Source: Puccinellia tenuiflora
Taxonomy: Eukaryota; Streptophyta; Magnoliopsida; Poales; Poaceae
Assembly: GCA_012064385.1 (NCBI GenBank)
Contig: QRDG01001524.1
Span: forward strand, 367,766-431,765
Direction of reading: 5' to 3'
Length of the DNA stretch: 64,000 bases
Shown here: positions 21,956-36,702 of the stretch, one piece after another
How positions within the stretch are numbered: the stretch's first letter is position 1
Layout: every line of letters begins with the position of its first letter
Made by a program: the position numbers and the translations under genes
The notes under the pieces: generated by a model
The model's database searches: none
What the model saw: the letters and a program-made list of their open reading frames with translations, nothing else
What the model was told of the DNA's origin: nothing

Positions 21956-22539
21956 TAAGGTTTCGGGCATATGTATGTATGATTTTATGCCGGTTTGTTT
22001 GATGCGCGTGGCTGTCGCGCCTTCAATTTTATTGGTGAGACGTGGCTGGCCCTGCGTCTCTCTTCTCTTGCAGTTGCAGACCACAATGCAAATGCAGAGC
22101 TCGATCAGTTGGTTGGTTGCAGGTTGACCTGCCGTGTCGTGGCCAGCGTCGCGGAGGTTATGCCTTTGCGTCAATCGTCCTCCTAATTATTAATCAAATC
22201 AACTTTTTTTTTGCGGGGAATTAATCAAATCAACTAATTGTTGCCGTTTGCAGAGAGAGAGAGATCGTATACTCTCTTACATACATCCTTGTGGTGCCGG
22301 GCAAACGTACGTATAATGTACCGACGACAGCGAGACGACGTACATTCTCTCATGTATATAGATGATGATGGGTACGTACGTACGGCAGCGTTTAAGGAGG
22401 GAGCCATCACGGAGGGCTGGGCTGCTGCCTATCTTTGTCTGTGTCGCTGGCTTGCAGCTGCGTAGGAACCTCCTCATCAATGTCGACAGCTCAAGTGCTC
22501 CTCCTCACCAACTGTCTAGCTAGCAGCAGTAGTACTCTC

Positions 22540-23195
22540 GCCCTCGTCTAGTGTAGTGCAGGAACATCTCTCCAGCTAAATAAAATGGCCTTCCATTCCA
22601 TGGGTTCATGTTGTTGTTGAAGCCCATTGCTTGGTGCGGTCGGAAACCAAAATTCTTCCATTGTTGTCTTAGAATGTACGGACCAGCTCGTTCGAGTTGC
22701 CGCCATAGAAAGTTCGGCCCCGGTTCTTCCTCGACGAAGGTGGCCCATCGATGGAGTGAAAAATACCGGGTGTGTTGGCTCCAGTCGGCACGTCGACGCA
22801 ATAAAAGAAGGACTTTTGCCACAAGTTCACCGACTCGGGTACAAGGATGTTGATGTAATTCTTCTTCTGTCGAGCTTGGATGATGGCACATTGACGGTCC
22901 ACCACCAAAGGCACGTCCTTAGACTGCATCTCCGCCATCATGCACATATATAAAAGAAAGCCCGAACCCCACAATGTAAGATTTGCGGTGGATCCCCAAA
23001 TAACCTTCACATAGTGCAACAAAGCAGGATATTTGTAGTATATTGTTCGGCCTTAGATGATGTAACTTGAGCACGTACAGATTCAATAGCAATCGAACAA
23101 AGTTGCTCGCTAGGTGCGCCAACCCACGTTGGATGAACAAATATGATGCTCATAACAAAACAAAAAATAGAGACGCTCCAATTTAGCGAGAACAA
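22540..23195 (-). pseudogene. Retrotransposon gag-like remnant
   Basis: Minus-strand frames show ISCFVALCEGYLGIH, and further on VNLWQKSFFYCVD and TPGIFHSIDGPPSS. This order (YLGI, then WQKSFFYC) recalls the gag-type domain found in large grass gypsy elements (the transposase-28-like domain). Several frameshifts and stops separate the pieces. Assignment is by resemblance only; it could be another repeat-borne protein. Confidence 0.4.
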
Positions 23196-23395
23196 TCATG
23201 GTGCTTGAAAAATAAAGACGCTCCAGGTTTGTTATTTTTTATGCATCCTCCCTTTTCTTACACGCTTGCATTCCTACGATGATGACATTCTGGTGACTCA
23301 GCCACGGCCCAGCTGGTGGAACAAAGGAGACGAGGACTCAAAGTGCGTGAAACCTTTGAGAGGAGGTTGGATTAAGAAACGAGACGATGACCGGA

Positions 23396-25006
<1,611 letters not shown>

Positions 25007-26097
25007 CAGTGGTGAAGGACAGAAACAAAATTGAGGTAGGACGGACTTCAAAAAGAAAGAAAAGATCAAAATAGTGTCGATGCATTAGTACTATCTATGA
25101 TATTAATCGAGTCACCTAGTACATTGAAATAAAAATATATTTAATTTTAAGTAAAACCTAAAAATATATCAATAATGAAACTTTAATGACATATAGAAGT
25201 CCTAGGCCATAGCAAAGTTTTTTAAAATCTTCAATAATTTTATTGATCAATTTTTTAAAAATATCCCTCGGTCGACGTATAACATCATCAAGTCATCAAC
25301 AAATCATCGTGGACACGTGTTTTCCAACTCAGTCTTGATGATCTTCATCGCAAAGAAATGCCCTCTCAACTATTATCGTCGCCACCGGTAGAATCAATGC
25401 CATGTCAATGAGACGATAAATCGTAGGAAACATTATGCGCCTTTCGAATATAAAGACAATTTGTAAGGTCTTCAACTTCCACGTATGAGTAATGAATATC
25501 TCAAGAATAATTGCTCATATTCATAATAATGCATACCTCATAATAAATCTTTGTAAGACGAGCAAGGTATTCACATTGAATGTACAAAATGATTCTCTTG
25601 AGTCAAGACAAGAGAAATTGTGAAACATCTCTGCGGTGTCATTGACATCTTACAAGAGAGTCTATCAACCATCATTTCTCCAATTGACAAAACATGTCCT
25701 CACATCCTTAACCAAAGAAAAAGTTAAACATTAAAATATGATCGATCACATAGCTTGAGTTGATTTCACCAATCCCATAAACTGGCCAAAATACAGAAAA
25801 ATCATCCTTAAATACCCTATCTAGGACAATGTTTAGAGTCGGTTGGATTGAGAAATAGATATTGCAAAGAAGAAGAGTTGGTATTCGACTAGACTATAGT
25901 CCCTCTTTTCTTTTCGGAACCGGTTTTGCGCAGTTTTCAATAAAACAAGCATAACTTTCTGATATAGAGTCCGTTTTTAACGCACGACCACTCAAATAGT
26001 TCAGAAAAACACATGCATCCTAATGTTTTTGTTAAAAATCAAGGTAGGGCGGCCGCCATACCTTGCCCTAAGGGGATATCCGCCCCTGCAGCTGGCA
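25007..26097 (-). mobile_element. hAT relic B, both termini present, inverted relative to relic A
   Basis: On the minus strand the 1091-bp element starts caggggcggatatcccctta (26097) and ends ttctgtccttcaccactg (25007). Flanks tagctgac (24999-25006) and cagctggc (26098-26105) match at 6 of 8 positions, a decayed 8-bp duplication. Near 25420-25190 (minus) it has LILPVATIIVERAF and, one frame over, AMKIIKTELENT, the same transposase C-terminal region as relic A, with stops and frameshifts. Shared interior words (ccgactctaaacaatgtt-like; gtgaggacatgtttt) confirm the two relics are one family. Confidence 0.82.
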
Positions 26098-26397
26098 CGG
26101 TTCGAATGTATTACTGTGGGATTTGTTCGGGAAGCTTGTACACAAGTTGTTTTGTACATATTATTACAAGGGCGGCTTTGGGATAATGTGTTGGCCGGGC
26201 CCGATTTTAGGTAGGAGTCTGTCTGGTTAGTCATTTCGTGGGTCAGGCCAAAACTTTTGTTTTCGAAATAGCATAGGTCCAGCGCTTAACAACCCTTGTG
26301 TACGACTAGCAAAAGGGTTCCCTTTGCAAAGAGAAAGCGCGCTCTCTCGCGCGGCAACAAGTGTCAGGCCGGGTGAACATGAAACACGGAGCTAACG

Positions 26398-27108
26398 AGA
26401 GGGTTGGGAGATAGAGTTTTCCCTTTTTTTTTCTCTTAGATTCGTTTTTTTTAAACTGAAATATTTTGAGAACCGTTTGTCTAAATTATGAACCGTTTTC
26501 AGTTTTGAGATCCTCGCGTCGAGATCTTCAAAACTAGATCCCATGTTAATAGGTTTCAAAAAACTTTTTTTTCGCACTTTTAAAACTAGTATAGTTGTAC
26601 TCCCGTACTTCCAAAACTACTATGGTTCCCTTTACATAGTACACAGGACAGGGGAGTACGGAGTACACATAACAGGGAGTACAGAGTACAGGAATAGGGT
26701 GTACAGAGTACACAGAAACATGGTGTATAAAGTACACAGAACATGGAGTACATAGTACACAAAAGAGGGTGTACAAAGTACACAGAACAACGAGTACACA
26801 ATAAACAGACACATGGAGTACAAGTACATAGAAAACAGAGTACAAAACACGTTGAAACCCAATGTACAAGTATGTTCAAACCCGAAGTACAATAGATATA
26901 CAAGTATTCAACTTTTGGAAGTACAGAATAAAAAAAGTTCGTTAAAACATATCAATATAGGATCCGGTTTTGAAGATCTCGACGCGAGGAGTTTAAAAGT
27001 GAAAATGGTTCGTCATTTGAACGGACGGTTCTCAAGATATTTCATTTTGAAACTACGGTTTTAAAAAATAAAAGGAAAAATCTGCCTTCCCACCTCCCTT
27101 ATCTCTTT
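26398..27108. repeat. Fold-back element: long inverted arms around a GTACAC-rich loop
   Basis: Left arm (26398-26622) and right arm (26905-27108) are imperfect inverted repeats of about 200 bp. Shared pieces include atcctcgcgtcgagatcttc on the left and the inverse of gaagatctcgacgcgagga on the right, tgagaaccgt, and gtacttccaaaa. The loop (26623-26904) consists of degenerate units of about 23 bp rich in agtacacag and gtgtacaaagtacac. There is no coding capacity; short open frames in the loop are repeat artefacts. The arm motif also occurs near 3350. Confidence 0.8.
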
Positions 27109-27717
27109 CTCTCTCATCCTCCCCACTTCCAATCTGGTAGCAACACTTGACGGATATGCAAATAACCATGGGGAACCAAGCGAGGAGAAGGCGACACTTG
27201 TCACCCCTTTTTTTAGTGATTACCACAACCCATTCATTACCAATCTTTCTTCTCTCTGAAAAAGCAACCGATGTCATTGGCTCGTTACTCCAAAATGGAA
27301 AAGGCAAACCATTTTAGGCTCCTCACACATAAGCAACAACATGTTAGGTGAAAATGGGAAGTTCTAAAAAAAACTATGCTGCTATCCGATAGACGGATAG
27401 AAAAATCACTACATAGTACATAGGGACCCCAACCACATAGAGCTGTTTTTTTCTGAAAAATGATTCGCAAATGTAGTTTTGCATGCAGAAATTTATAGGG
27501 ACATGAATAACTTAAGAGATCACTAACACACAATAATAGGGACATATTCCACAATGGGTATACATTTTCTCCCGTTGAAATAAACACATGACCTAGTCAC
27601 CTACATCTATCAAACAATGTCGACATGCATGCCGTTTTTTCTAGTTGAAAGTGTCGGCTCAAAACTCCGCTTAGGGGCTGATAACCCACATTCCAAACTT
27701 TGTTAATCAGATTCGAC

Positions 27718-27748
27718 AACACACACACACACACACACACACACACAT
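27718..27748. repeat. (AC)n microsatellite
   Basis: About 15 AC units followed by a tctctctccctctctctg pyrimidine tract. Confidence 0.95.
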
Positions 27749-27966
27749 TCTCTCTCTCCCTCTCTCTGTGTGAAAACCCCATGTACTTGGCTATCTAATC
27801 TAAAAAGGGAAAAAAGTAAATCGTATCAGGTGCACACGGGATCTAAAAAAAGTTTCCTATCCATAGGACATGTGAGTTCTTTCGACATCGAGCCAAGTTT
27901 CATTAGTAGAAGATTATTTGGAGTTGTAGTTTTGCGTGCAGAAATAGCTAACTGAAATGATGACAC

Positions 27967-27967
27967 A

Positions 27968-28003
<36 letters not shown>
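27967..28003. repeat. (AC)n microsatellite
   Basis: About 18 AC units. It lies 250 bp from another AC tract in similar context (tagttttgcatgcagaaat at about 27473 and tagttttgcgtgcagaaat at about 27927 precede the two), suggesting a local duplication. Confidence 0.95.
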
Positions 28004-28005
<2 letters not shown>

Positions 28006-30210
28006 AGGGACATACTCAATTACCAGTGTATGGTGTTTCATGATGAAAACTCGTGATACAGAAATTGACATCTAAATCAGACATGTTTGTCGTCCTCTTG
28101 CTGAAAGTATTGACATGAAACTCCACGTAGGTATGACAACCCCAAGATTGATATCTGTCTATATGCCCCCCTGTACTTATACAGAGGCCCCAGACACGTC
28201 AGGGGACAGGAGCAGGCCACCCCTATATATTCCCCCGTGCAATCACATCGCCAATTTTAAAGCGTCAAATCAATGCAAAGACATGCATTGTGGATCTGTG
28301 TCTTTCTCCATGACATGAATAGTTCCTAAACCAACCATACAGTATATTGCCAAGTGGATCTAAATAATCCAAACACTGCGATTATAAGTCGTGATTAAAA
28401 TAATAATAGCTCTAAATGCATATTGGAGGAAAATCTCCTTCTCAAGTGCAAATCTCTTGATATTGTTCATCTTCAACCGAGCTTCATCCATTTTGGTCTT
28501 GTGACTATTGAGAGATATCAGCTATATGCATGCAACTCCATTTTCATCCTTTATTGTTCAATTATCTTCCTACCTTCTTCTATCCTCAGATCGTCTTCTT
28601 CAAACTTCTTCATCGCTTCCTTTCTCCTTCGGTTTGCCTCTTGACCTAGCTCTACCTTTTATTCGACCTTCTCCTTTGCATCAACCATAAAGTTCAAATC
28701 TTCCAAAACAAGAACTGTTCCTCCGAGACAATGATTCAACTCGGTTTGAATGCCCCTAAAACCACAATCACGTATTGGACTTGAAATCAAGTAAACCCTA
28801 AAAATCATACCACGTAGGAATAGGAGATGTTGTTCTCATTTCCATCGAGGCAAACCACGTCCTCATTGGTGTCTTAGGAGACCATGGCGACAGTGCATGC
28901 TGAAAGTGAAGATGGCTGGACTAGTGAGCTAACGAGACGGCGGGGGATCAGACAATGGAGGCAGCGCGCAAAGAAGACATGTAGATCAGAGAAGACCTTA
29001 GATCGGACATCTGGAGGGTGGGGACGATGCGGGGAATAGCGAGTGGGCCACGGAATGGGTAGCAGTGTTGTGAAAAGTGGCAAGCCGACAACTAAAATGG
29101 CACAGTAGCCCGATGCGGCCACACGAAGCTCTTCTCCTAACGAAATCTATGGGGGGGGGGGGGGGTGAGGCGGGAGTGCGGGCGGAGCAGCGAGCCGGGG
29201 TAGGCGTGGGGGGCGGGTGTAAAAATAGGAAAGGGCGGGACAGACGAGGCAGAAGAGTGAAAGAGGGGTCTAGCGAGGGTTGGGGACGGTTCAATATATT
29301 TGGGTGGGACTGGCCTGTCGGATCCGACGTGGCGGATGCGTCTAGGAAGCCAAATCCGACCCACATATGGGTTGGCTATGAAGGGTGTCGGACACCCCGA
29401 AACATTTTGTCTAGGTATCCGTGTCTGAGTTGTCCGCCGATGCGTATATAGGGAAGTGGTGGGTTCGGTGGGAGATGCTCTAACCGTACTCACGCCTAAG
29501 TTAGACAGTGTTGACATATGTGTGTCATTCTCTAGTTGAAAGTGTTGATATGAAACTTTTACATTGCCCTGCTCTTGAAGTATATGTAATACGATTCTGA
29601 TGTGGCTTGGGTTGCTTGGTGTGTAGATTTGAATATGGCACTATGGGGTGAAAATAAGATTTCAAGTGTGGAAAATAAAACACAATTTAAAATAGTATCA
29701 CAAATATATTATATATGAATTAAAGCGAAGTTGACTCAGATTCTGAAAAGCTGCATGATGTGTACCTCCCCGTGGGTACGTTCTCACGTGCATGATAAAT
29801 ACCTCCCCGTCGACCAATCGCAACCTGTCTAGGTGCATGTGCCCGTCAAGATTAACAAGACGGTGAAGTGTGCAGGTGGCGATCACATCGATCGATCTGA
29901 CCGTCCATGCGATGTACATGCACATGCAGGGAACCTGCATCACACGCGCTAGCTTTCTAACCGTACGACAGGTGCCCTGAAATGTGGACAGCCAAAAAGC
30001 GTACTGTCCTTGTCATGGAGCCGATTTATTTGATATATATATGGTATTAGTCTTCAAGACAAATATCTGATGTGCTCAATCCAATGATATAGCGGCCGTT
30101 TTGCATACGTGACAAGAGTTCAAAATGCACTAGCATCTACCGGTATGTATGTAATTTTATTTTACTTTTGCAAAAAAGCATATATCGACGAAGCACAGAT
30201 TTAACCAGAA
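28004..30210. other. Intergenic repeats; one orphan transposon terminus
   Basis: A GC-rich block (28870-29480) ends gggagatgctctaa, the look of a PIF/Harbinger right terminus with a TAA flank, but no left partner was found. A G-run occupies about 29151-29164. The remainder is AT-rich with no recognisable gene. Confidence 0.35.
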
Positions 30211-30216
30211 ATTCAC

Positions 30217-30567
30217 TTTGGCTTCTGGGTGTATATGATCCCTTTACCAAAAACACACATTGCACAATGTCAAAACATAATAAATAAAATTGCACACACA
30301 TCTCCACATTGTAGTGCATACAAAGTTTCGTGAAAAACCGATTGTGCCACTTTAAAAAAAAATGTCTCGTGAAAAGCCTTATTTTAGCACCGCGAATTTG
30401 TCTTTTACACATGGGTCACAAAAAATGTCGTTTTTTGTGAGACAACTTTGTTCGCATATAGCATGTGGAGATGTACGCACGTAATTTTCTTGTGATTTTT
30501 TTTGATATTTTCAAGTTTGTTAAAATTACATTTTAAATAAATCGTGCATATGCACCCATGAGCCAAA
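30217..30567. mobile_element. Probable MITE with tttggct..tgggtg..tatg inverted ends
   Basis: The left end tttggcttctgggtgtatat is mirrored by the right end, whose inverse reads tttggctcatgggtgcatat. The interior is AT-rich and non-coding. A target duplication could not be fixed, so the superfamily is open. Confidence 0.55.
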
Positions 30568-31244
30568 ACAACTTTTAAGACCTGTGCGAGCAGCGGAGCG
30601 GGTTGGATGCGGAGGAATAACGATATTGCTGGCTTGAATTAGAACCAAAACTACGAGTAGCTTGTGACCGAGCTTCAACTTTTTGACTAAGGAAGTCGAG
30701 ACGATCGAGTGTTAATATGAGGTCATTAACATAATAAGTTTGCTTACAAAAACAAAAAAAACTCGAAAAAGTATATGATGCAGGTGTCACCAGAAATTTA
30801 ATAAAATTGTTTCAATTTTGAATATTTGAAAATTTTAAATTGAAAAAATAACCAGAACTTGCCCCATTTTTTTCTTATGTGATAAAAGATAATACGTTGC
30901 ATAAATTGTGCAAATGCAGAAATGCTAGTGCAATTTACTCCTATTTCTCAATCTTGTAAGTAGATTTTCAGTGGACCCCATTCAGTAAAACAGCAAAATT
31001 ACTATCTTTGCTTCTTTTTGCAGAAACAAAAAAAAAACATGAAATATTTTTGTAAATTATAAGTTAATTTTCTTTTAAGGCTTTTATGTAATATTCTCCG
31101 TCATGTCATGCCACGCCGGGTACATATGAAATCTTCTGAACCGTTGCCAACATATATATATTCTGCCACCCGCCATAGCCTATCAAGCAAGAAACACGCT
31201 CTTCACGAAAAAGAGAGAGCACGAAACAAGCTAAGCAAGCTAGG

Positions 31245-32633
31245 ATGGTGAACTGGGTACACGTGTTACAGACTCACTTTGTTGCCCGTCTGGGCAAGAA
31301 CGCCGGCCTCCGGCAGCACGCCATCGCCCTCGACGACGCCGGCACCGTCATCAGCTTCTGGATCCCCAAGCACTCAAATAGGGTACCCTCGGAAGAGAAG
31401 CCGCAGAAGCACGCCGTGGTGCTGGTGCACGGCTTCGCCGGCGACGGCATGGTGACGTGGGGATTCCAGGTCGGCGCCCTCGCCAAGGCCGGCTACGACG
31501 TCTACGTCCCTGACCTAGTCCACTTCGGCGGCTCCAGCTCGTCTTCGCCGGACCGCTCCGCGGCCTTCCAGGCACGCTGCATCGTGGCGGGGCTGCGGAA
31601 GCTCGGCGTCGTGGACCGCTGCACCGTCGTGGGGTTCAGCTACGGCGGGTTGGTGGCCTTCGAGATGGCGGCGGCGTTTCCCGGTCTGGTCCACTCGGTC
31701 GTCGTTTCCGGCGCGGTGGCGGCCTACACGGCCGACATGAACGACGACCTGCTTGCGAGGTTCGGCGTCGGTTCCCTCACGGAGCTCATGCTGCCGGATA
31801 CTTTCAGAGGTGTCATGCGGCTCCTCACCTCCGCCTTCCACAACAAACCGTGGCTTCCCAATCGCCTCGTCAGGGATTTCCAGAAGGTAACGTACGTATA
31901 TGTAGTTCGATTTACAAGAATCCATCCAAGATGTTTGTCATCGAAACAAACAGAATATTTTTTTCACTTAAACAGCCAAAATATTTCATTTTTCGTACAT
32001 GTTCAGGTGATGTTTGACAACCGAAAAGAGAGAGGGGAGATGCTTGAAGATACCATAATCAGGGACAAATCAGCAGTTCCAGCCCATGTTTTTCAGCAGG
32101 TTGTTACACAAATATATATTCGTAAATTAACTGTGCCAACAAATGAAAGAAGAGGGATTAACAAAGCAACCACATTTTTCTACCGTTTACAAGTGGCCGT
32201 ATTTTATTATATGTTTGTCACTCATAGATAGTCCCTTTTTTGTGAGAGTCACACATAGCATGTTGCACAAAATTCATTCTGATTTTGAAGTTGCACTGCG
32301 TCTACTTTTTTCTTACTCGTCTCTCACGATTAATACCGACTTGCATGCTTGCAGCACATACTCCTGTTGTGGGCAGAGAATGATAACTTCTTTCCTCTAG
32401 AGATTGGCAAGAGACTAAAAGAGTAAGAAAACAGCCAGTTACCTAGCTATATACTCTATACAGATGATTAACTATGGAAACATATATATAAATGCAGGGA
32501 GCTGGGTGAGAAGGCGACGCTGCGAACCATAAGGGAAGCTGGGCATCTTGTCCAACTGGAGAGGCCGTGTGTTTACAACCGTTGTCTCAAAGAGTTCCTG
32601 GATCATGTCGACGCCCTACCCTCTTCTAATTAA
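31245..32633 (+). CDS. Alpha/beta hydrolase fold protein, complete 4-exon gene
   Basis: Serine hydrolase of the alpha/beta fold (plant monoacylglycerol-lipase or esterase-like group); substrate unknown. Exons: 31245-31886, 32007-32099, 32355-32422, 32498-32633; GT-AG introns, consistent phases, spliced CDS 939 nt, 312 aa. The nucleophile elbow GFSYGG has Ser132; the oxyanion-hole motif is HGFAGDG; the acid is Asp255 in LLLWAENDNFFP; the base is His284 in AGHLVQLERP. All three catalytic residues survive splicing. The ATG at 31245 follows a tatatatata stretch (about 31150) and a purine-rich leader. The first exon is GC-rich and the later exons less so, a common grass pattern. A reading frame also runs through intron 1 and past exon 2 to 32231, but it would lose Asp and His, so the spliced form is preferred. 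Confidence 0.92.
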
Positions 32634-33599
32634 TTAGATCAAGCATGCATACGTGCACGTTGGATCGATAATCTCTACCTACTGAGATTGCTGGTTGTTG
32701 CTATTAAATTTATTGGCCTATATGTGGTGAATGATCAATGATGTATAACCGTTAAGGGCGTGTTTACCTTACGGCAGCTCTTGAGAAAGCACACTTGCAC
32801 AAAATAGTCAAACGTATAGCTACTAACCAAATTGAGCTTTAAGAGAGTCAGTTTTTTAGAATAACAACCAATTCTAATAATATAGACATTGGAGTGGGGC
32901 GACTCATGCAAGTGCAGGCCGTCCGGATTTATCCTCACGTTCTGGAATAATTAGCATAAAACTATCACATTACAGTCCAAATTTCAGAAAACTATCATTT
33001 TTCGTCAAAATAACAAACATACTCCACCCACTACGGGAAACCAGATCTTTGCTGAGTACAAATTATACCCGGTGAAGACCAAAAAACACCCGGCAAAGTC
33101 TTTGCCGAGTATTGCACCCGGCAATGGCTACCCGGCATATTGTGCCTCGGCAAAGTTTCTTTGCCGGGTGTATTTTTCATGGTACTAGGCAAAGATTCTT
33201 TGCCGTGTGTATACTCGTGGCACACGGCAAAGAAAAGCGTAACGACGTGCGTCCACCGTTAACGGCTCAACCTCTTTGCCGAGTGTAAAAAAATACACGG
33301 CAAAGTCTCCTCGTATGAGCAGTTGACCTGTCGCCCTTTCTTTGCCGGGTGCCAAGTCAAGTGTACACGGAAAACACGGCCTCTTTACCGTGTACTGGCA
33401 CACGGCGAAGCCGGATGGTGTCACCAAAAAAAATCCCGCACCGTCCCTCGCTGGGGACAGGGAACGATGCCGACGACCAGAGCCGGCAACGCGGGCACAG
33501 CTCCGGTGAGCTTGAGCAGCGGCATCCACGTACGCGTCCCCGTCCACTCGACCGCCCTCCCCTGCTCACCCTCGGCTCCACCTCCGCTCCCCTCCCCTC

Positions 33600-33950
33600 C
33601 CATGGCGTTGCTCCTCTTCCTCCCGCACATGACCTGAACGTCGACCCCGCGCGCCGCGACGCCCAGGCCCGCATCGTCACCTGCGGCCCGCGCGATAACC
33701 GCAACCCTCTCCAGCGCGTCCGCTCCCTCTCGACGGAGGCCATCCACGCGGTGCAGTCCCTCGGCCACCTCCTTCGGGCCGATCTCCTCATCGCCATAGC
33801 CTAGCTCTAGCGGCAGGGCCACTAGCCCCTCGCTCTCGCCGCGCTCCACGTGGCCCGCACCGAGCCCTAGTACCGCCCCGACCCTGGCGCCGCCGTCAAC
33901 CAGGGCCACTGGCCCCTCGCCCTCGCCGCGCTCCACATAGCCCTAGCGCC
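33600..33950 (+). pseudogene. Captured THA8-like (short PPR-type) gene fragment in the CACTA element
   Basis: Plus-strand translation near 33650-33805 reads VTCGPRDNRNPLQRVRSLST, then EAIHAVQSL and LLRADLLIAIA, and continues after stops as QGHPLALAALHVARTEP-like sequence. This resembles the N-terminal part of plant chloroplast or mitochondrial THA8-like proteins, short PPR proteins that bind RNA. Two copies of the PLALAALH motif follow in tandem (33820-33855 and 33910-33940). At least four in-frame TAG codons and no complete frame are present, so it is dead. Identity is from recalled family resemblance. Confidence 0.55.
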
Positions 33951-34806
33951 ACCATCGATGCGCTCGTCGAGGAGTTCCTCGAGGAGAAGAAGAGGGGCTG
34001 CGGACGGGGAGCGGCATCGTACGACGATGAGGAAGGAGACGAAGGAGAGGGGCGGTGGATGGGGAGTGGCACCGTCCGACGACGAGGATGGGGACGTAGG
34101 AGAGGGGCGACGGACGGGGGGCGGTGGTCCGGGAGGGGCTGTGGGAGGGGAAGCACGTGGGAGGGAGAGAGGATAAGATTTGGGTGGTGGGGAGGGAGAA
34201 GATAAGGTTTGGAGGGAGAGATTAGACCGTTGGATCTTGCTGGATCTGACGGTCCAGAACGTCGATCCGCGTGAGCAAGGTCACAGCCAATCAGAAGAGC
34301 CCGATTCTTTGCCGTGTGTTAAGATTTGACACACGGAAAGGAGTGTTTGCTTTTGTTTCTTTTTTTCTTTGTGAAGGATTTTTTTGTTAAGTTATTCAAA
34401 AGTAAAGTTTATCATCTTTATTATCAACTAGCAAAAATGCCCGTGCGTTGCTACGGAAGAGAAAACTAAGTGTCATGCTTTGACACGTCACCACCGCCTC
34501 GTATGTCCGTCGCTTCAGCACCAGAAACATCATACACTATCATCGCCACCTCGCCCCACTCCGCTAAATCCTTCGCCTCTCTCGGGTCAGAGTATAGAGA
34601 AAAGACAGATATATACTCGGGGGAGGAATCGGTATGCGGATGTATAACGCCCGTTCGAGCATCCTGCTCTGTCGAGATTTTCTACCACTCCCTCCAGATA
34701 CAGCGGCGGTGCAACAACCAACAGAGGAGGCAAGGCGAGGACGCCGGGACACAGGGACAGCAGTGGCCGCGGAGTGGCGTATCAGCAGAATCAGAGGAGT
34801 CCTATC

Positions 34807-36702
34807 TGATGGGGTCGCAGCATAGAAAACAAAAATTTTCCTACGCAACAGGCGGAATAAACCCCAAGGATCTAGATCTATTAGACGAAGGTAGCGAAGA
34901 TGAGATCCAATCTCTTACCCTTGAAGATCAACAAACGCGTTTTGTCGGTGCAGGGGTTGGCTAGTCGATCCCCGCAACTAGACTCATCTAGTCGCGAGGA
35001 GATGTATTTCCTCGAAGTCCAATCCGATGAAGTGCCACAAGGGGTAGCACCTCCGCGGTATCCACACGTACGGCTCGATGTAGATCTCCTCCTTCTTGAT
35101 CCCGCAAGCAAGGTGGAGATGGCTAGATGGATCTCGGCACCACGACGGTTGTGGTGGCGTTGATGGTGTAGTCTCCACGAGCAGGGCTTCGCCAAGCCAA
35201 GAAAGAGGAGAGGGAGAGGAGGGCATGGTGCAGCAGCCCTACGGCTAGGGGTGGTGCAGCATCTATGGTGGAGGAGATGGCGGCAGCCCTACGGGAGGGG
35301 TGGCGCCAAGAAGAGGTGGAGTGCGGCAGCCCTCCGGGGAGAGAGGTGGCGCACGGCGGCTAGGGTTTAGGGTGGGGTGCGGCTAGGGCAGCCTTGGCTG
35401 AGGTGTGCCGCACCCCCACCCCTCCTTTTATAGGTGGAGGCAAGGGGAGGGGCGTGCTAGGGTTTGGGGAGGGCTGGCCGGCCCCCCCTTTCCTTGGCCC
35501 CCAAGTTGGGGCGCCTCCCCTTGGGCCCCTTTGGCCCGCATGGGCCCCTTTGGGGCAGGTGGTGCGGCTGGCCCTTTAGGCCAGTCCACCACCCCTTCAT
35601 GCCACGTGGGCCCCATACTCCTATGGGCCCCACTTCTAGACTCCTCTAGAACCTTCTAGAATATTCCGGTACTCTGCCGAAAAATTCCCTGGAACTTTTC
35701 CGATACCTCCGGAAACCACTTTCCTTATATGAATCTTATTCTCCGGACCATTCCGGAACTCCTCGTGATGTCCGGGATCCTATCCGAGACTCCGAATCAA
35801 TATTCATTCATACCATCAATTATCTCATCGCTAACCCTAGCTACATCGGAGCGTTAAGTGTGTGACCCTACGGGTTCGAGAACATGCAGACATGATCAAA
35901 TCAATAATCAATAGCGGGACCGGGATGCCCATATTGACTCCTACATATTCAACGAAGTTCTTTATCGATTGAACCACGATGCCGGAGATTCTTAATCTCA
36001 TATACGATTCCCTTTGTCTCACCGATATTTAATTTGCCCGAGATTCGATCGTCGATATCTCCATATCTAGTTTCATCTCGTTACCTGGCAAATTCTCTTT
36101 ACTCGTCCATAATATAGGATCTCCGTGATTAACACTTAATCACATGGTTGCAACCTTTCTGATGCTATATTACCGAGAGGGCCCAGAGATATCTTTTCCG
36201 TCACAAGGAAGGACAAATCCCAGTCTTGATTCATGTCACCCAACAAATACCATCGGAGATACCTGAAAGCCACCTTTATAATCACCCAGTTACGAAGTGA
36301 CGTTTGATGTCCACAAAGCATTCCTCCGGTAAACGGGAGTGACATAATCTCATGGTCTAAGGAAACTATACTTGGCATACTAAAAGTGTTGGCAATAAAA
36401 CTGTTGTGACACGATCAATTGCAACTCTTTATTATCGGGTCTTGTCCATCACATCATTACTCCTAATGATATGACTCCGTTATCAAGTGACTATAACAAG
36501 TCCATGGTTAGGAAACTCTAACCATCTCTTGACTAACGAACTAGTCCGGTAGAGGCTTACTAGGGACACCTGTTTGTTTATATTCCACACATGTATTATG
36601 TTTCCGATTAATACAATTATAGCATGGAGAATAAACTATTATCATAAACATGAATATGCTAATAAACCATTTTATTATTGCCTCTAGGGCATATTCCCAA
36701 CA
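34807..36702 (-). repeat. 3' LTR of the LARD-like element
   Basis: 1896 bp. Compared by eye with 41427-43321 it differs by three substitutions and one single-base indel. Short open frames inside both LTR copies are identical shadows with no recognisable protein. Confidence 0.95.

Noticed and set aside
26546..26903. Cys/Tyr-rich open frames on the minus strand
   Set aside because: They are translations of GTACAC repeats in the fold-back loop.
29466..29481. A complete Harbinger element ending at 29481
   Set aside because: Only a right-end-like sequence with TAA is visible; no matching left terminus was found.
32100..32231. Alpha/beta hydrolase ending at 32231 by reading through introns
   Set aside because: That form would lack the catalytic Asp and His, both of which are encoded by later exons with correct splice sites.
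34881..35195. Open frames within the LTRs (also at 41501-42279)
   Set aside because: Identical in both LTR copies, overlap on both strands, and resemble no protein; they are promoter/leader sequence of the retroelement.
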